From the NCBI RefSeq assembly GCF_013408525.1, contig NZ_JACBZM010000001.1, positions 1,302,001 through 1,366,000 of the forward strand: DNA of 64,000 nucleotides, read 5' to 3'. Numbering within the stretch: position 1 is the first letter of the stretch; every line of letters starts with the position of its first letter. The notes beneath the pieces were generated by a model that saw only the letters and a list, made by a program, of their open reading frames with translations, was not told the DNA's origin and searched no databases. This DNA comes from Nocardioides aromaticivorans. GTDB taxonomy: Bacteria > Actinomycetota > Actinomycetes > Propionibacteriales > Nocardioidaceae. The position numbers and the translations under genes were made by a program. Below, piece by piece: positions 1-7,554 of this stretch.

Positions 1-101
1 TCGGGCCGGCGGGCCTTCTCGACCCATTCCTTCATCAGGTCGACGGCGCGGTCCGCGGCCTCGATGTCGACGCCGGCACGGGCATAGGCGTTCTCAGCCA
101 C
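1..101 (-). CDS. purM: phosphoribosylformylglycinamidine cyclo-ligase (AIR synthetase), N-terminus only
   Basis: The 33 visible codons begin VAENAYARAGVDIEAADRAV, the characteristic start of PurM, which closes FGAM to AIR with ATP in the fifth step of purine synthesis. The remainder lies beyond the window edge. The GTG start at 99-101 is preceded by an AAGGGG ribosome-binding site, so unlike many neighbours it has a leader. It follows the purF stop by 17 bases in the same direction, the usual actinobacterial purF-purM pair, and is probably co-transcribed and translationally linked. Confidence 0.9.
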   Translation of the reverse strand, partial: MAENAYARAGVDIEAADRAVDLMKEWVEKARRP

Positions 102-118
102 GGTTCCCCTTGGTTCGC

Positions 119-1579
119 TCACGGGTTGTTGAAGACAGGAAGCGCCTCGCCGTGCGTGCTCGGCTTGAGCGTCGCCTCCAGGAGGTGCTTGCCGAGCAGG
201 CTCTCGTCGGGCAGCTCGATCGGGTACTCACCGGTGAAGCAGGCGGTGCACAGCGTGCTCTGCTGCTGGCCGGTCGCCTCGACCATGCCGTCGAGCGAGA
301 TGTAGCCGAGGCTGTCGGCACCGACACTGGCGGCGATCTCGTCGACGTCGAGGCCGTTGGCGATCAGCTCGGCGCGGGTGGCGAAGTCGATGCCGTAGAA
401 GCAGGGCCACTTGACCGGCGGGCTCGAGATCCGCACGTGGACCTCGGTCGCCCCGGCCTCGCGCAGCATCCGGACCTGGGCGCGCTGGGTGTTGCCGCGC
501 ACGATCGAGTCGTCGACGACGACGATCCGCTTGCCGCGGATCATGTGCTCCAGCGCGTTCAGCTTGAGCCGGATGCCGAGCTGGCGCAGCGTCTGGCTGG
601 GCTGGATGAAGGTGCGCCCGACGTACGCGTTCTTGACGAAGCCCTGGCCGAACGGGATGCCGCTCTCGAGCGCGTAGCCGGAGGCAGCGGGCGTGCCGGA
701 CTCGGGGACCGGGATGACCAGGTCGGCGTCGACCGGGAACTCGCGGGCCAGCTGCCGGCCCATCTCGACGCGCGCCTCGTGGACGCTGCGGCCGGCGATG
801 GTGGCGTCGGGACGGGCGAGGTACACGTACTCGAACACGCAGCCCTTGCGGCGCGGCTCGGCGAACTTGTGGGAGCGCAGGCCGTCCTCGTCGATGACGA
901 GGAGCTCGCCCGGCTCGACCTCGCGGACCACGCTGGCACCGACGGTGGCCAAGGCGGCGTCCTCGCTGGCGACGACCCAACCGCGGTCGAGGCGGCCGAG
1001 CACCAGCGGGCGGATGCCCTCGGGGTCGCGGGCGGCGTACAGGGTGTTCTCGTTCATGAAGACGAACGAGAACGCACCCTCGACCTGCGGCAGCAGCTCC
1101 AGGGCGCGCGACTCCAGCGACTGGTCCGGGTGGTGCGCGAGCAGCGCGGTCACCAGGCTGGTGTCGTTGGTCGACGTCTCGAGGTTGCGGGCGTGGATGT
1201 CGAGCTCGCCGTCGTCGCTCGGCAGGTCCTGCACCATCTCCGCGAGGGCGGCGGTGTTGATCAGGTTGCCGTTGTGGCCGAGCGCGATCGAGCCGTCCTC
1301 GGTGGGCCGGAAGGTCGGCTGGGCGTTCTGCCACGTGCTCGCACCGGTGGTGGAGTAGCGGCAGTGGCCGACCGCGAGGTGGCCCGCGAACGACTCGAGG
1401 GTGTTCTCGTCGAAGACCTGGGACACGAGGCCCATGTCCTTGTAGACGAGGATCTGGCGCCCGTTGCTGACCGAGATGCCGGCCGACTCCTGCCCGCGGT
1501 GCTGCAGGGAGTAGAGGCCGAAGTAGGTCAGCTTGGCGACGTCCTCACCCGGGGCCCATACGCCGAAGACTCCGCACAC
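119..1579 (-). CDS. purF: amidophosphoribosyltransferase
   Basis: PurF commits PRPP and glutamine to purine synthesis by making 5-phosphoribosylamine. The protein has 486 residues. GTG is followed directly by a Cys codon (MCGVFGVW), so the N-terminal nucleophile of the Ntn glutaminase appears once Met is removed, with little or no propeptide. The PRPP loop reads RIVVVDDSIVRGNT. Four cysteines (RRKGC, KWPC, and the pair LCTAC) match the positions that hold the [4Fe-4S] cluster in the Bacillus enzyme, so this is an iron-sulfur type. A TACGCT box lies six bases before the GTG, suggesting leaderless transcription. purM follows. Confidence 0.97.
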   Translation of the reverse strand: MCGVFGVWAPGEDVAKLTYFGLYSLQHRGQESAGISVSNGRQILVYKDMGLVSQVFDENTLESFAGHLAVGHCRYSTTGASTWQNAQPTFRPTEDGSIALGHNGNLINTAALAEMVQDLPSDDGELDIHARNLETSTNDTSLVTALLAHHPDQSLESRALELLPQVEGAFSFVFMNENTLYAARDPEGIRPLVLGRLDRGWVVASEDAALATVGASVVREVEPGELLVIDEDGLRSHKFAEPRRKGCVFEYVYLARPDATIAGRSVHEARVEMGRQLAREFPVDADLVIPVPESGTPAASGYALESGIPFGQGFVKNAYVGRTFIQPSQTLRQLGIRLKLNALEHMIRGKRIVVVDDSIVRGNTQRAQVRMLREAGATEVHVRISSPPVKWPCFYGIDFATRAELIANGLDVDEIAASVGADSLGYISLDGMVEATGQQQSTLCTACFTGEYPIELPDESLLGKHLLEATLKPSTHGEALPVFNNP

Positions 1580-1585
1580 GGCTCC

Positions 1586-1591
1586 AGCGTA
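1586..1591 (-). promoter_or_regulatory. -10 box of purF, leaderless type
   Basis: TACGCT ends six bases upstream of the purF GTG, which places the predicted transcript start at or next to the start codon. Confidence 0.5.
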
Positions 1592-1612
1592 CCGGCGAAG
1601 TGGCCCCAGACC

Positions 1613-3025
1613 TCAGTTGGCGAGGCTGCGGCGAGACGAGCGCTCCACCACGGCCGTGGCGACCTGCGCGGCCTGGGCGCGGATCTCGGGGATGGCGGTC
1701 GACTCCCACAGCGTGCCCTTGCGCGGCGGACCGACGAGGTGGAGGTCCGGGACCGGGTTGCCGGCGGCGTCGACGACCTGCCCCTCGGCGGTCGTGTCGA
1801 GGCCGAGCGCGAGGCGGTCGGGACGGACCGTGCCGCGCGCGAGGAGCGACTGGAGCAGGGGGTCCGCGCTCTGGCGGACGTCGGAGAGGGGGCCGGTGCA
1901 GTTGACGACCGCGTCGACGTCGTACGACGTGGCGTCGGTGGTCGTCACGCGACATCGCTCGCCCCGGTCCTCGGCCGTCGCGATGCTGCTGGCGCGGACG
2001 TGGAGGCGGCCCTCGTAGCGGTAGCGCTGCAGGCGCAGGGCGACGTCGGGCGCCATCCGGTGGCGGCGCACCTCCCAGTCCCGGGCGTAGACCTCGAGGA
2101 AGCGGACCCGCTCGGCGTGCGGCAGCCGGCGCCACAGGTCCTGGGTCGCGGGCCGGACGCCGTCGACGACGGCGCGCCAGTTCACGCCGCGCTCGGCGGC
2201 GGCCGCGCACTCCTCGGCCAGCGCCGTGGCGATCTCGTCGGCGCTCACCGGGCCGGGCCCCTCGGGGACCTTCGTGACCCACGCCGTGTGCGCCTGGCCG
2301 ACGTGCGGCTTCGGCAGCAGGCCGTTGCGGCTCAGCATGGTGACCTCGCGTCCGGGGCCGTCCTCGAGCAGCGTGATCACGGTGTCGATGGCGGTCAGGC
2401 CGGTGCCGACGACCACGACGGAGGCATCGGCGGGCAGCGCCCGCAGGCGGGCCAGCTCCCACGGGTTGGCGACATGCCACGGCGCCTCAGGGAGGGCCTC
2501 GCCCGTGGTCGAGGCGACCAGCGGACGGGGCGGCTGGTTGCCGTGGGCCAGCACGACGGCGGAGGCCTGGCTGCGCGAACGCTCGGTGACGATCTCGAAG
2601 CCGGTCTCCGTCGGCACGACGTCGAGCACCCGGCCGGCACGCACCCGGAGCCGGTCGTCGGCGACGTCGGCCAGCCGGTCCTGGAGGTAGATCGCGTAGT
2701 CGGCCCGGGGCAGGAAGCCCTGCGGGTCGCTGCTGCGGCCGGTCCGCAGCGCCCAGTCGAGGAGGTCGGACGGCGAGTCCGGGAAGGCGCTCATGTGCCG
2801 CGCCCGGACGTTGAGCAGGTGACGTTGGTCGTTGGTGCCGTAGGCGATCCCGCGCCCGACGATGCCGCTGGCCTCGTGGATGACCACCTCGAGGTCCGGG
2901 TCGTCGGAGCGCACCAGCAGGTTGATCGCGGTCAGCACGCCGCTGGCGCCGCCACCGATCACCGCCACCCGGTTGCGCTGGCCGACCTGCCCGGGCTGCG
3001 GCGTACCCGCCTCCGTCACCGTCAT
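1613..3025 (-). CDS. FAD/NAD(P)-binding protein (NAD_binding_9 type)
   Basis: This 470-residue flavoprotein has an N-terminal dinucleotide fold (RVAVIGGGASGVLTAINLL, about residues 19-37) and a second nucleotide motif near VVVVGTGLTAIDTVITLL. It resembles the YdhS/HI0933-like group of cytosolic FAD proteins whose substrates are mostly unknown. No membrane segment is seen. The ATG at 3023-3025 lies seven bases after a TAGACT box, so it is probably leaderless. It lies 33 bases upstream of purF on the same strand, but purF has its own -10. Its 5' side faces the repeat array at 3061-3209. The substrate cannot be read from the sequence. Confidence 0.75.
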   Translation of the reverse strand: MTVTEAGTPQPGQVGQRNRVAVIGGGASGVLTAINLLVRSDDPDLEVVIHEASGIVGRGIAYGTNDQRHLLNVRARHMSAFPDSPSDLLDWALRTGRSSDPQGFLPRADYAIYLQDRLADVADDRLRVRAGRVLDVVPTETGFEIVTERSRSQASAVVLAHGNQPPRPLVASTTGEALPEAPWHVANPWELARLRALPADASVVVVGTGLTAIDTVITLLEDGPGREVTMLSRNGLLPKPHVGQAHTAWVTKVPEGPGPVSADEIATALAEECAAAAERGVNWRAVVDGVRPATQDLWRRLPHAERVRFLEVYARDWEVRRHRMAPDVALRLQRYRYEGRLHVRASSIATAEDRGERCRVTTTDATSYDVDAVVNCTGPLSDVRQSADPLLQSLLARGTVRPDRLALGLDTTAEGQVVDAAGNPVPDLHLVGPPRKGTLWESTAIPEIRAQAAQVATAVVERSSRRSLAN

Positions 3026-3032
3026 GCGAGTG

Positions 3033-3038
3033 AGTCTA
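3033..3038 (-). promoter_or_regulatory. -10 box of the FAD protein gene
   Basis: TAGACT lies seven bases upstream of the ATG, with no ribosome-binding site between. Confidence 0.5.
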
Positions 3039-3060
3039 GCGAATCACTTGACTTTGGGCC

Positions 3061-3209
3061 GAGTTGCCAGTTTGGCGCGTTGACTTGCCGATATGGCGGC
3101 TTGAGTTGCCAGTTCTGTCGACCCACGCAGGCAGAACCGGCAACTCGGCGGACCAGACCGGCAAGTCGACCGGCCAGACCGGCAACTCGACCGGCCAGAC
3201 CGGCAAGTC
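3061..3209. repeat. family A element, copy 1: inverted array with 21-bp period
   Basis: Three 21-base units beginning GA(G/C)TTGCC start at 3061, 3082 and 3103. Four units ending in the reverse complement, GGCAA(C/G)TC, end at 3146, 3167, 3188 and 3209. The halves face each other, so the array could fold into a long imperfect hairpin. It fills the gap between the 3' end of the M20 dipeptidase gene and the promoter of the FAD protein gene. Copy 2 of the same family is at 24005-24270. Confidence 0.9.
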
Positions 3210-3221
3210 GGCGGGTGGGGG

Positions 3222-4574
3222 TCAGGCGCCGAGGTTGCGGAGGAGGAGGGCCTCGGCGAGCAGGACCTTCTCGAACTCGGCCAGGTGCAGGCCCTCGTTG
3301 GGGCCGTGGGCGCGGGTGTCGGGGTCCTCGACGCCGGTGACCAGCACCGACGCGGCAGGGAAGCTCTCGAGGAACTCCGCGATGAACGGGATCGAGCCGC
3401 CGACGCCCATGTCGACCGGCGGGGTGCCGTCCCAGGCCTCGGCGAAGGCGGCGCGGGCGGCGTCGTACGCCGGGCCGGTGGCGTCGATCGCGATCGGCTC
3501 GCCGGTGTCGACCACCTTGGTGGAGAGCTCGGCGCCCCAGGGGACGTTCTTCTCCAGGTGGGCCTGGAGGCAGGCGACGGCGTTCTGGCCGGTGTCGCCC
3601 GGCGCGATCCGGACGGTGACCCGGGCGCGGGCGACGGGCGAGAGCGTGTTGGAGGCGCCGTCGACCTTGGGGGCGTCGAAGCCGGTGACGGTCACGGCCG
3701 GCTTGGTCCACAGCCGCTCGACGGCGGGGCCGCTGCCCACCCAGGACAGGCCGGGGATGGCGCCGGACTCGGCGCGCAGCCGCTCCTCGGGGTAGTCGAC
3801 GTCGGCGGCCGGGCCGCTGACGAGGCCCTCGATGGCGGAGCCGCCGTCGGCGTCCCAGAGCGTGTCGAGCAGGCGGACGAGCGCCATGATCGCGTCGGGC
3901 TCGAGGCCGCCCCACATGCCCGAGTGGACGGCGTGGGTGAGCGTGCGCAGCTCGACGTCGACGCGGATCAGGCCGCGGAGGCTGGTGGTCAGGGCGGGCA
4001 CGCCGATGTCCCAGTTGCCCGAGTCGGCGATCACGATGACGTCGGAGCGCAGCCGGTCCTCGTACTTCTTCAGCAGCTGCGGCAGGGTCGCCGAGGCGAC
4101 CTCCTCCTCGCCCTCGATGAAGAGGCGGACGGTCACCGGCAGCTCGTCACCGAACGCCCGCAGCGCGGCGAGGTGGGTGATGATGCCGGCCTTGTCGTCG
4201 GCGGCACCGCGGCCGTAGAGGCGGCCGTCGCGCTCGGTGGGCTCCCACGGCGGGCTGTCCCAGTCGGCGTGGTCGTTCTCGGGCTGGACGTCGTGGTGGG
4301 CGTAGAGGAGCACCGTCGGCGCGCCCTCCGGTCCCTTCTTCTCCCCGATCACGGCGGGCGGGGCGCCGTCGAAGGCGCGCACGATCTCGACGTCGACGCC
4401 CTCGGCGGCGAACAGCTCGGCAGTGACGCGAGCGCTCTCCTCGACCTGGTCGAGGCGGGCGGGGTCAGCGCTCACGGACTGGATGCGGACAAGTGCCTCG
4501 AGGTCCGATCGGACACCCGGCATGAGGCCGGCGAGACGCGTACGCAGGTCGGTGGTGGTGACAGGTCCGGTCAT
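3222..4574 (-). CDS. M20 family dipeptidase
   Basis: This 450-residue cytosolic zinc dipeptidase/deacylase belongs to the M20 family (PepV/CPG2-like). Metal-site motifs appear in family order: LLYAHHDVQPEND (His, about residue 93), GRGAADDKAG (bridging Asp), IEGEEEV (general base and ligand Glu), IADSGN (Asp) and the late RAHGPNEG (His). The dimerisation insert between the last two is present, so the protein looks intact. It likely hydrolyses dipeptides or N-acyl amino acids; the exact substrate is not predictable. The ATG is six bases from a TAGGTT box. The gene ends beside family A copy 1. Confidence 0.88.
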   Translation of the reverse strand: MTGPVTTTDLRTRLAGLMPGVRSDLEALVRIQSVSADPARLDQVEESARVTAELFAAEGVDVEIVRAFDGAPPAVIGEKKGPEGAPTVLLYAHHDVQPENDHADWDSPPWEPTERDGRLYGRGAADDKAGIITHLAALRAFGDELPVTVRLFIEGEEEVASATLPQLLKKYEDRLRSDVIVIADSGNWDIGVPALTTSLRGLIRVDVELRTLTHAVHSGMWGGLEPDAIMALVRLLDTLWDADGGSAIEGLVSGPAADVDYPEERLRAESGAIPGLSWVGSGPAVERLWTKPAVTVTGFDAPKVDGASNTLSPVARARVTVRIAPGDTGQNAVACLQAHLEKNVPWGAELSTKVVDTGEPIAIDATGPAYDAARAAFAEAWDGTPPVDMGVGGSIPFIAEFLESFPAASVLVTGVEDPDTRAHGPNEGLHLAEFEKVLLAEALLLRNLGA

Positions 4575-4580
4575 GGGCCC

Positions 4581-4586
4581 AACCTA
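4581..4586 (-). promoter_or_regulatory. -10 box of the M20 dipeptidase gene
   Basis: TAGGTT lies six bases before the ATG. It is divergent from the lipoprotein gene at 4628. Confidence 0.5.
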
Positions 4587-4627
4587 TGACAGCCCCGCCC
4601 CCGCGCCACATCCGGCATGATCGACCG

Positions 4628-5188
4628 ATGACGCTTTCTCGGAGCATCATCGCGACCGCCGTCGGCACCCTCCTCCTGCTGGGCCAGACGGCCTGCTCGG
4701 GCGGCGAGGACAGCACCGACGACGACGGCGACGGGGACCGCGGTCCGACCTCCTCCACCGCCGGCGACCAGGAGCCGGCGCAGTTCCGCAAGGTCGTCGC
4801 CGCAGGCGCTCCCTCGGCCTGCACGACCAGCCCGACCGCCCAGCCCGCGCCGGACTCGACGACGACCGCCTGCGACCTCGAGGGAGTGGCCTACCAGCTC
4901 GGCCCCGCCGAGCTCGTGGGCGGTGTCGACCGGGCCGAGGCCGCCGAAGGACCCGACGGCGGATGGCTGATCACGATCGACCTCGACACCGAGGCGGCGG
5001 CCACCTTCGCCGACCTGACGACCGAGCTCTCGGGCACCGGCCAGCAGGTCGCGATCGTCTCCGGCGGCACGATCATCAGCGCGCCGACGATCCAGGCCCC
5101 GATCACCGACGGCCGGGTGCAGATCGCCGGCCCCGAGATCTCCCAGGTCGAGGCACTCACGCTCGCCGACGCCCTCGAGGCCGACTGA
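4628..5188 (+). CDS. lipoprotein with a SecDF P1-head-like domain
   Basis: The 186-residue product starts MTLSRSIIATAVGTLLLLGQ followed by TACSGG. This is a lipoprotein signal with Cys in the lipobox, so it should be anchored outside the cytoplasmic membrane. After an acidic Asp/Gly linker the C-terminal 100 residues (WLITIDLDTEAAATFADLT and VAIVSGGTIISAPTIQAPI) resemble the periplasmic P1-head subdomain of SecD, without any SecD membrane helices. An in-frame ATG at 4586 would place 14 polar residues before the signal and is rejected. A CATGAT box lies six bases from the chosen ATG. The role is unknown; the domain suggests binding of peptide or emerging secreted protein. Confidence 0.7.
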   Translation: MTLSRSIIATAVGTLLLLGQTACSGGEDSTDDDGDGDRGPTSSTAGDQEPAQFRKVVAAGAPSACTTSPTAQPAPDSTTTACDLEGVAYQLGPAELVGGVDRAEAAEGPDGGWLITIDLDTEAAATFADLTTELSGTGQQVAIVSGGTIISAPTIQAPITDGRVQIAGPEISQVEALTLADALEAD

Positions 5189-5196
5189 GCGACCCG

Positions 5197-5553
5197 TCAG
5201 AGCGGGAGGTACGACGACAGGTCGGTCCGCTCGCCGCTCGCCCGGACCCCGCCGGACTCGACCGCGGTCGGCCAGGCGAGCGCGCCGGTCGCCAGCGCGA
5301 TCCACGTCGCGGCGTCGGTCTCGATGACGGCGGGCGGCGTACCGCGGGTGTGGCGGACGCCCTCGATGACCTGCACGGCGGCGTAGGGCGGCACCCGGAC
5401 CTCGACGGACCGGCCGGGCGCGCGCTCCTCGAGGACGGCCAGGAAGTGCTTCACGAGCAGCTTGAGGTCGGCCCGCTCGGCGGTGTCGGCAGCCATCCGG
5501 TCGAGCGCCTCGGCGACGGCGGCGGGGTCGGCGGGCTTGAGTCGCGCGGGCAT
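5197..5553 (-). CDS. sterol carrier family protein
   Basis: The 118-residue protein (MPARLKPADPAAVAEALDRM to DLSSYLPL) matches the small actinobacterial SCP-type family that, by recall, also sits in the mycobacterial purL-purF region. No signal or membrane segment is present. The start overlaps the stop of the upstream ArsR-type gene as TGATG, so the two are translationally coupled. Sterol or lipid binding is a family label only; no ligand can be read here. The ketosteroid isomerase at 38263 is the only other steroid-related gene in the window. Confidence 0.65.
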   Translation of the reverse strand: MPARLKPADPAAVAEALDRMAADTAERADLKLLVKHFLAVLEERAPGRSVEVRVPPYAAVQVIEGVRHTRGTPPAVIETDAATWIALATGALAWPTAVESGGVRASGERTDLSSYLPL

Positions 5554-6122
5554 CAGTCGCCCTCGGGGAGGTCGGGATAGGGCTGCACGAGCAGGAAGAC
5601 CGAGTAGGTGTCGCGGTCCTCGCCCTGCGGCGCGGCGCGGCCGGCGTCCCGGAACCGCTCGACGACCTCCTCTACCTCGCGGGCGAGCTGGTGGGCCTCG
5701 TCGGCGGTCAGTCGTACCGACCACTCGGAGATGTTGCGGCGCTCGCTCTCCCCCTCCGTCTCGGCGAAGGCCCGCTCCACCAGGTGCTGGCCCCACTCGA
5801 CGGCGTTGCGGCGGAACACGGTGTACGCCGCCCGCCCGCCCGGCTGCGCGAGCATGTCGGCGGTCCGGAACCTGATCCCGTCGGGGTCGACCAGCCGCCA
5901 GACCCGGTCGCGGCGGTCGCGGCCGGCCTCCGGGTCCTCCTCGACGAGGCCGTACTTCGCGAGCTGGCGCAGGTGGAAGCTGGCCTGGTTGGCCGGCACG
6001 TCGATGCGGCGGGCGATGTCGGCGGCGCGCAGCGAGCCCGCGGCGGACAGCTCGTGGAGGACCCGGTTGCGCGTGGGATGCGCGATCGCGCGGAGGATCC
6101 GCGGGTCGTCGTACAGGACCAT
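5553..6122 (-). CDS. ArsR-type winged-helix regulator
   Basis: This 189-residue protein has an N-terminal winged helix (ILRAIAHPTRNRVLHELSAA, then ADIARRIDVPANQASFHLRQ) followed by a C-terminal region with no metal-binding cysteine cluster. It is the HTH_20/ArsR type often paired with a divergent exporter. The divergent MFS gene starts 83 bases away. The gap holds three TTGCGCAA octamers, the obvious binding site, which lie over the MFS promoter and also just upstream of this gene, so autoregulation is likely. The inducer is unknown. Confidence 0.85.
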   Translation of the reverse strand: MVLYDDPRILRAIAHPTRNRVLHELSAAGSLRAADIARRIDVPANQASFHLRQLAKYGLVEEDPEAGRDRRDRVWRLVDPDGIRFRTADMLAQPGGRAAYTVFRRNAVEWGQHLVERAFAETEGESERRNISEWSVRLTADEAHQLAREVEEVVERFRDAGRAAPQGEDRDTYSVFLLVQPYPDLPEGD

Positions 6123-6154
6123 GGCGGCAGCCTACCGGCGATGCGCACCACTAG

Positions 6155-6190
6155 TTGCGCAACAACTCTTGCGCAATTGTTGTTGCGCAA
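6155..6190. promoter_or_regulatory. triple TTGCGCAA operator in the ArsR-MFS gap
   Basis: The palindrome TTGCGCAA occurs at 6155-6162, 6169-6176 and 6183-6190, with an exact 14-base spacing. The middle copy supplies a TTGCGC -35 for the MFS gene, 18 bases from TACGGT at 6193-6198. The third copy fills the spacer. Binding of the ArsR-type protein would block polymerase. Confidence 0.8.
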
Positions 6191-6192
6191 CA

Positions 6193-6198
6193 TACGGT
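6193..6198 (+). promoter_or_regulatory. -10 box of the MFS gene
   Basis: TACGGT lies six bases before the ATG at 6205. No ribosome-binding site is visible, so the message is probably leaderless. Confidence 0.5.
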
Positions 6199-6204
6199 GC
6201 GGGT

Positions 6205-7512
6205 ATGCCGTCGTACCGGACCCTCGCCCGCAACCGCGACTTCACCGCGCTCTGGGTCGGGGCGACGGTCTCCGAGCTCGGCAGCCGGGTCACCACCTTC
6301 GCGATGCCGCTCGTCGCCTACGCGATGACCGGGTCGGCGCTGTGGGCGGCGGCGGCCGAGGCCGTCTTCCTGCTCGGCATGGTGGCCATGCTGCTACCGG
6401 CTGGGGTCCTCGCCGACCGGCGACACCGGCTGCGCATCATGCGCTTCTCGCTCGGGTCGGGCGCCCTGCTCTACGCCTCGCTCGTCGTCGCGGGCGCGAC
6501 CGGACTGCTCACCCTCCCCCACCTGCTCGCCGTGGCCCTGCTGACCGGGATCGCGACCGGCCTCTTCGCCCCCGCCGAGTACGCCGCCATCCGCACCGTC
6601 GTGGCCACCGACGAGCTGCCGACCGCGCTGAGCCAGCAGCAGGCCCGCCAGCACGTCGCGGCCCTCGTCGGCGGCCCGGTCGGCGGCGCCCTGTTCGGCC
6701 TCGCCCGCTGGGCGCCCTTCGCCGCCGATGTCGTCACCTACGTGCTCGGCTGGCTGCTCCTCGGCCGGGTCCGCGCCGACCTCTCCCCGACCTCCCCGAC
6801 CTCCCCGACCTCCCCGACCTCCCCGACCTCCCCGGCCGACCGGGCGCGCCCCCTGCACGACCTCGGCGACGGGCTCCGCTTCCTCTGGGGGCGCCCCTTC
6901 CTCCGGGTCCTGCTGCTGTGGTCGCCCGCGGCCAACCTGGCGATCAACGCCCTCTTCTTCACCGCCCTGCTACGGCTCGTCGAGGCGGGTTTCCCGGCGT
7001 GGCAGATCGGCCTCGTCGAGACGGCGATCGGCGCCTGCGGGATCCTGGGCGCGATCGCGGCACCCTGGCTGATCGACCGCTTCCACACCGGCCGGCTGAC
7101 CGTCGCGATCGCCTGGAGCTTCGTGCCGCTCTCCATCCCGCTCGCCCTCTGGAACCATCCGTGGGCGATGGCGCTCGCCGCGTCGTTCGGCCTGTTCCTG
7201 AACCCGGCGGGCAATGCCGGGGTCGGCTCGTACCGGTTGGCGATCACGCCTCCGGAGCTGGTCGGCAGGATGCAGTCGACGATGCAGTTCGCCTCGATGG
7301 TCACGATGCCGCTCGCGCCGGCCCTGGCCGGTGGCCTGCTGGCGGTCCTCGACGGCCGCGACGCGGTGCTGGCACTGACCGGCCTGACCGCCCTGGTCGC
7401 GCTGATTCCGACGCTCTCGCTGTCGGTCCGCTCGGTCCCGCGCCCCGCCGAGTGGCCGCGGCTGCCCGATCCCGAACCGGCGCCCCAACCGGCGCCCGTA
7501 CCGATCGGCTGA
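6205..7512 (+). CDS. MFS transporter, drug-efflux type
   Basis: The 435-residue membrane protein has about 12 hydrophobic segments and the loop 2-3 signature ADRRHRLRIMR, as in the MFS_3/enterobactin-exporter-like group. It starts MPSYRTLARNRDFTALWVG, typical for the family; the longer open frame upstream crosses the operator and is rejected. The central cytoplasmic loop contains a run of Ser-Pro-Thr triplets encoded by a 9-bp tandem repeat (6783-6836). The regulator gene is divergent, so expression should respond to an exported or toxic compound. The substrate is unknown. Confidence 0.88.
   Translation: MPSYRTLARNRDFTALWVGATVSELGSRVTTFAMPLVAYAMTGSALWAAAAEAVFLLGMVAMLLPAGVLADRRHRLRIMRFSLGSGALLYASLVVAGATGLLTLPHLLAVALLTGIATGLFAPAEYAAIRTVVATDELPTALSQQQARQHVAALVGGPVGGALFGLARWAPFAADVVTYVLGWLLLGRVRADLSPTSPTSPTSPTSPTSPADRARPLHDLGDGLRFLWGRPFLRVLLLWSPAANLAINALFFTALLRLVEAGFPAWQIGLVETAIGACGILGAIAAPWLIDRFHTGRLTVAIAWSFVPLSIPLALWNHPWAMALAASFGLFLNPAGNAGVGSYRLAITPPELVGRMQSTMQFASMVTMPLAPALAGGLLAVLDGRDAVLALTGLTALVALIPTLSLSVRSVPRPAEWPRLPDPEPAPQPAPVPIG
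6783..6836 (+). repeat. 9-bp tandem repeat inside the MFS gene
   Basis: Five perfect copies of CTCCCCGAC and a sixth with one change encode Ser-Pro-Thr triplets in the central cytoplasmic loop. The unit is a multiple of three, so copy-number change would preserve the frame. Confidence 0.95.
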
Positions 7513-7554
7513 ACCCACCCGGACACCCGCACCGTTGCTGCCACAATGACGCCC

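Noticed and set aside
110..3340. Very long open frame (1076 codons) on the plus strand
   Set aside because: It lies antisense to purF and the FAD protein gene. Its translation is low-complexity Gly/Arg/Val-rich, as expected from high-GC antisense frames, and no start signal is present.
4586..4627. Upstream start for the SecD-like lipoprotein
   Set aside because: It would put a polar extension ahead of the lipoprotein signal, and the region contains the CATGAT promoter box.
6394..6858. 154-residue Gly-rich minus-strand frame
   Set aside because: Antisense to the MFS gene; its Gly-Arg repeat is the reverse reading of the 9-bp repeat.
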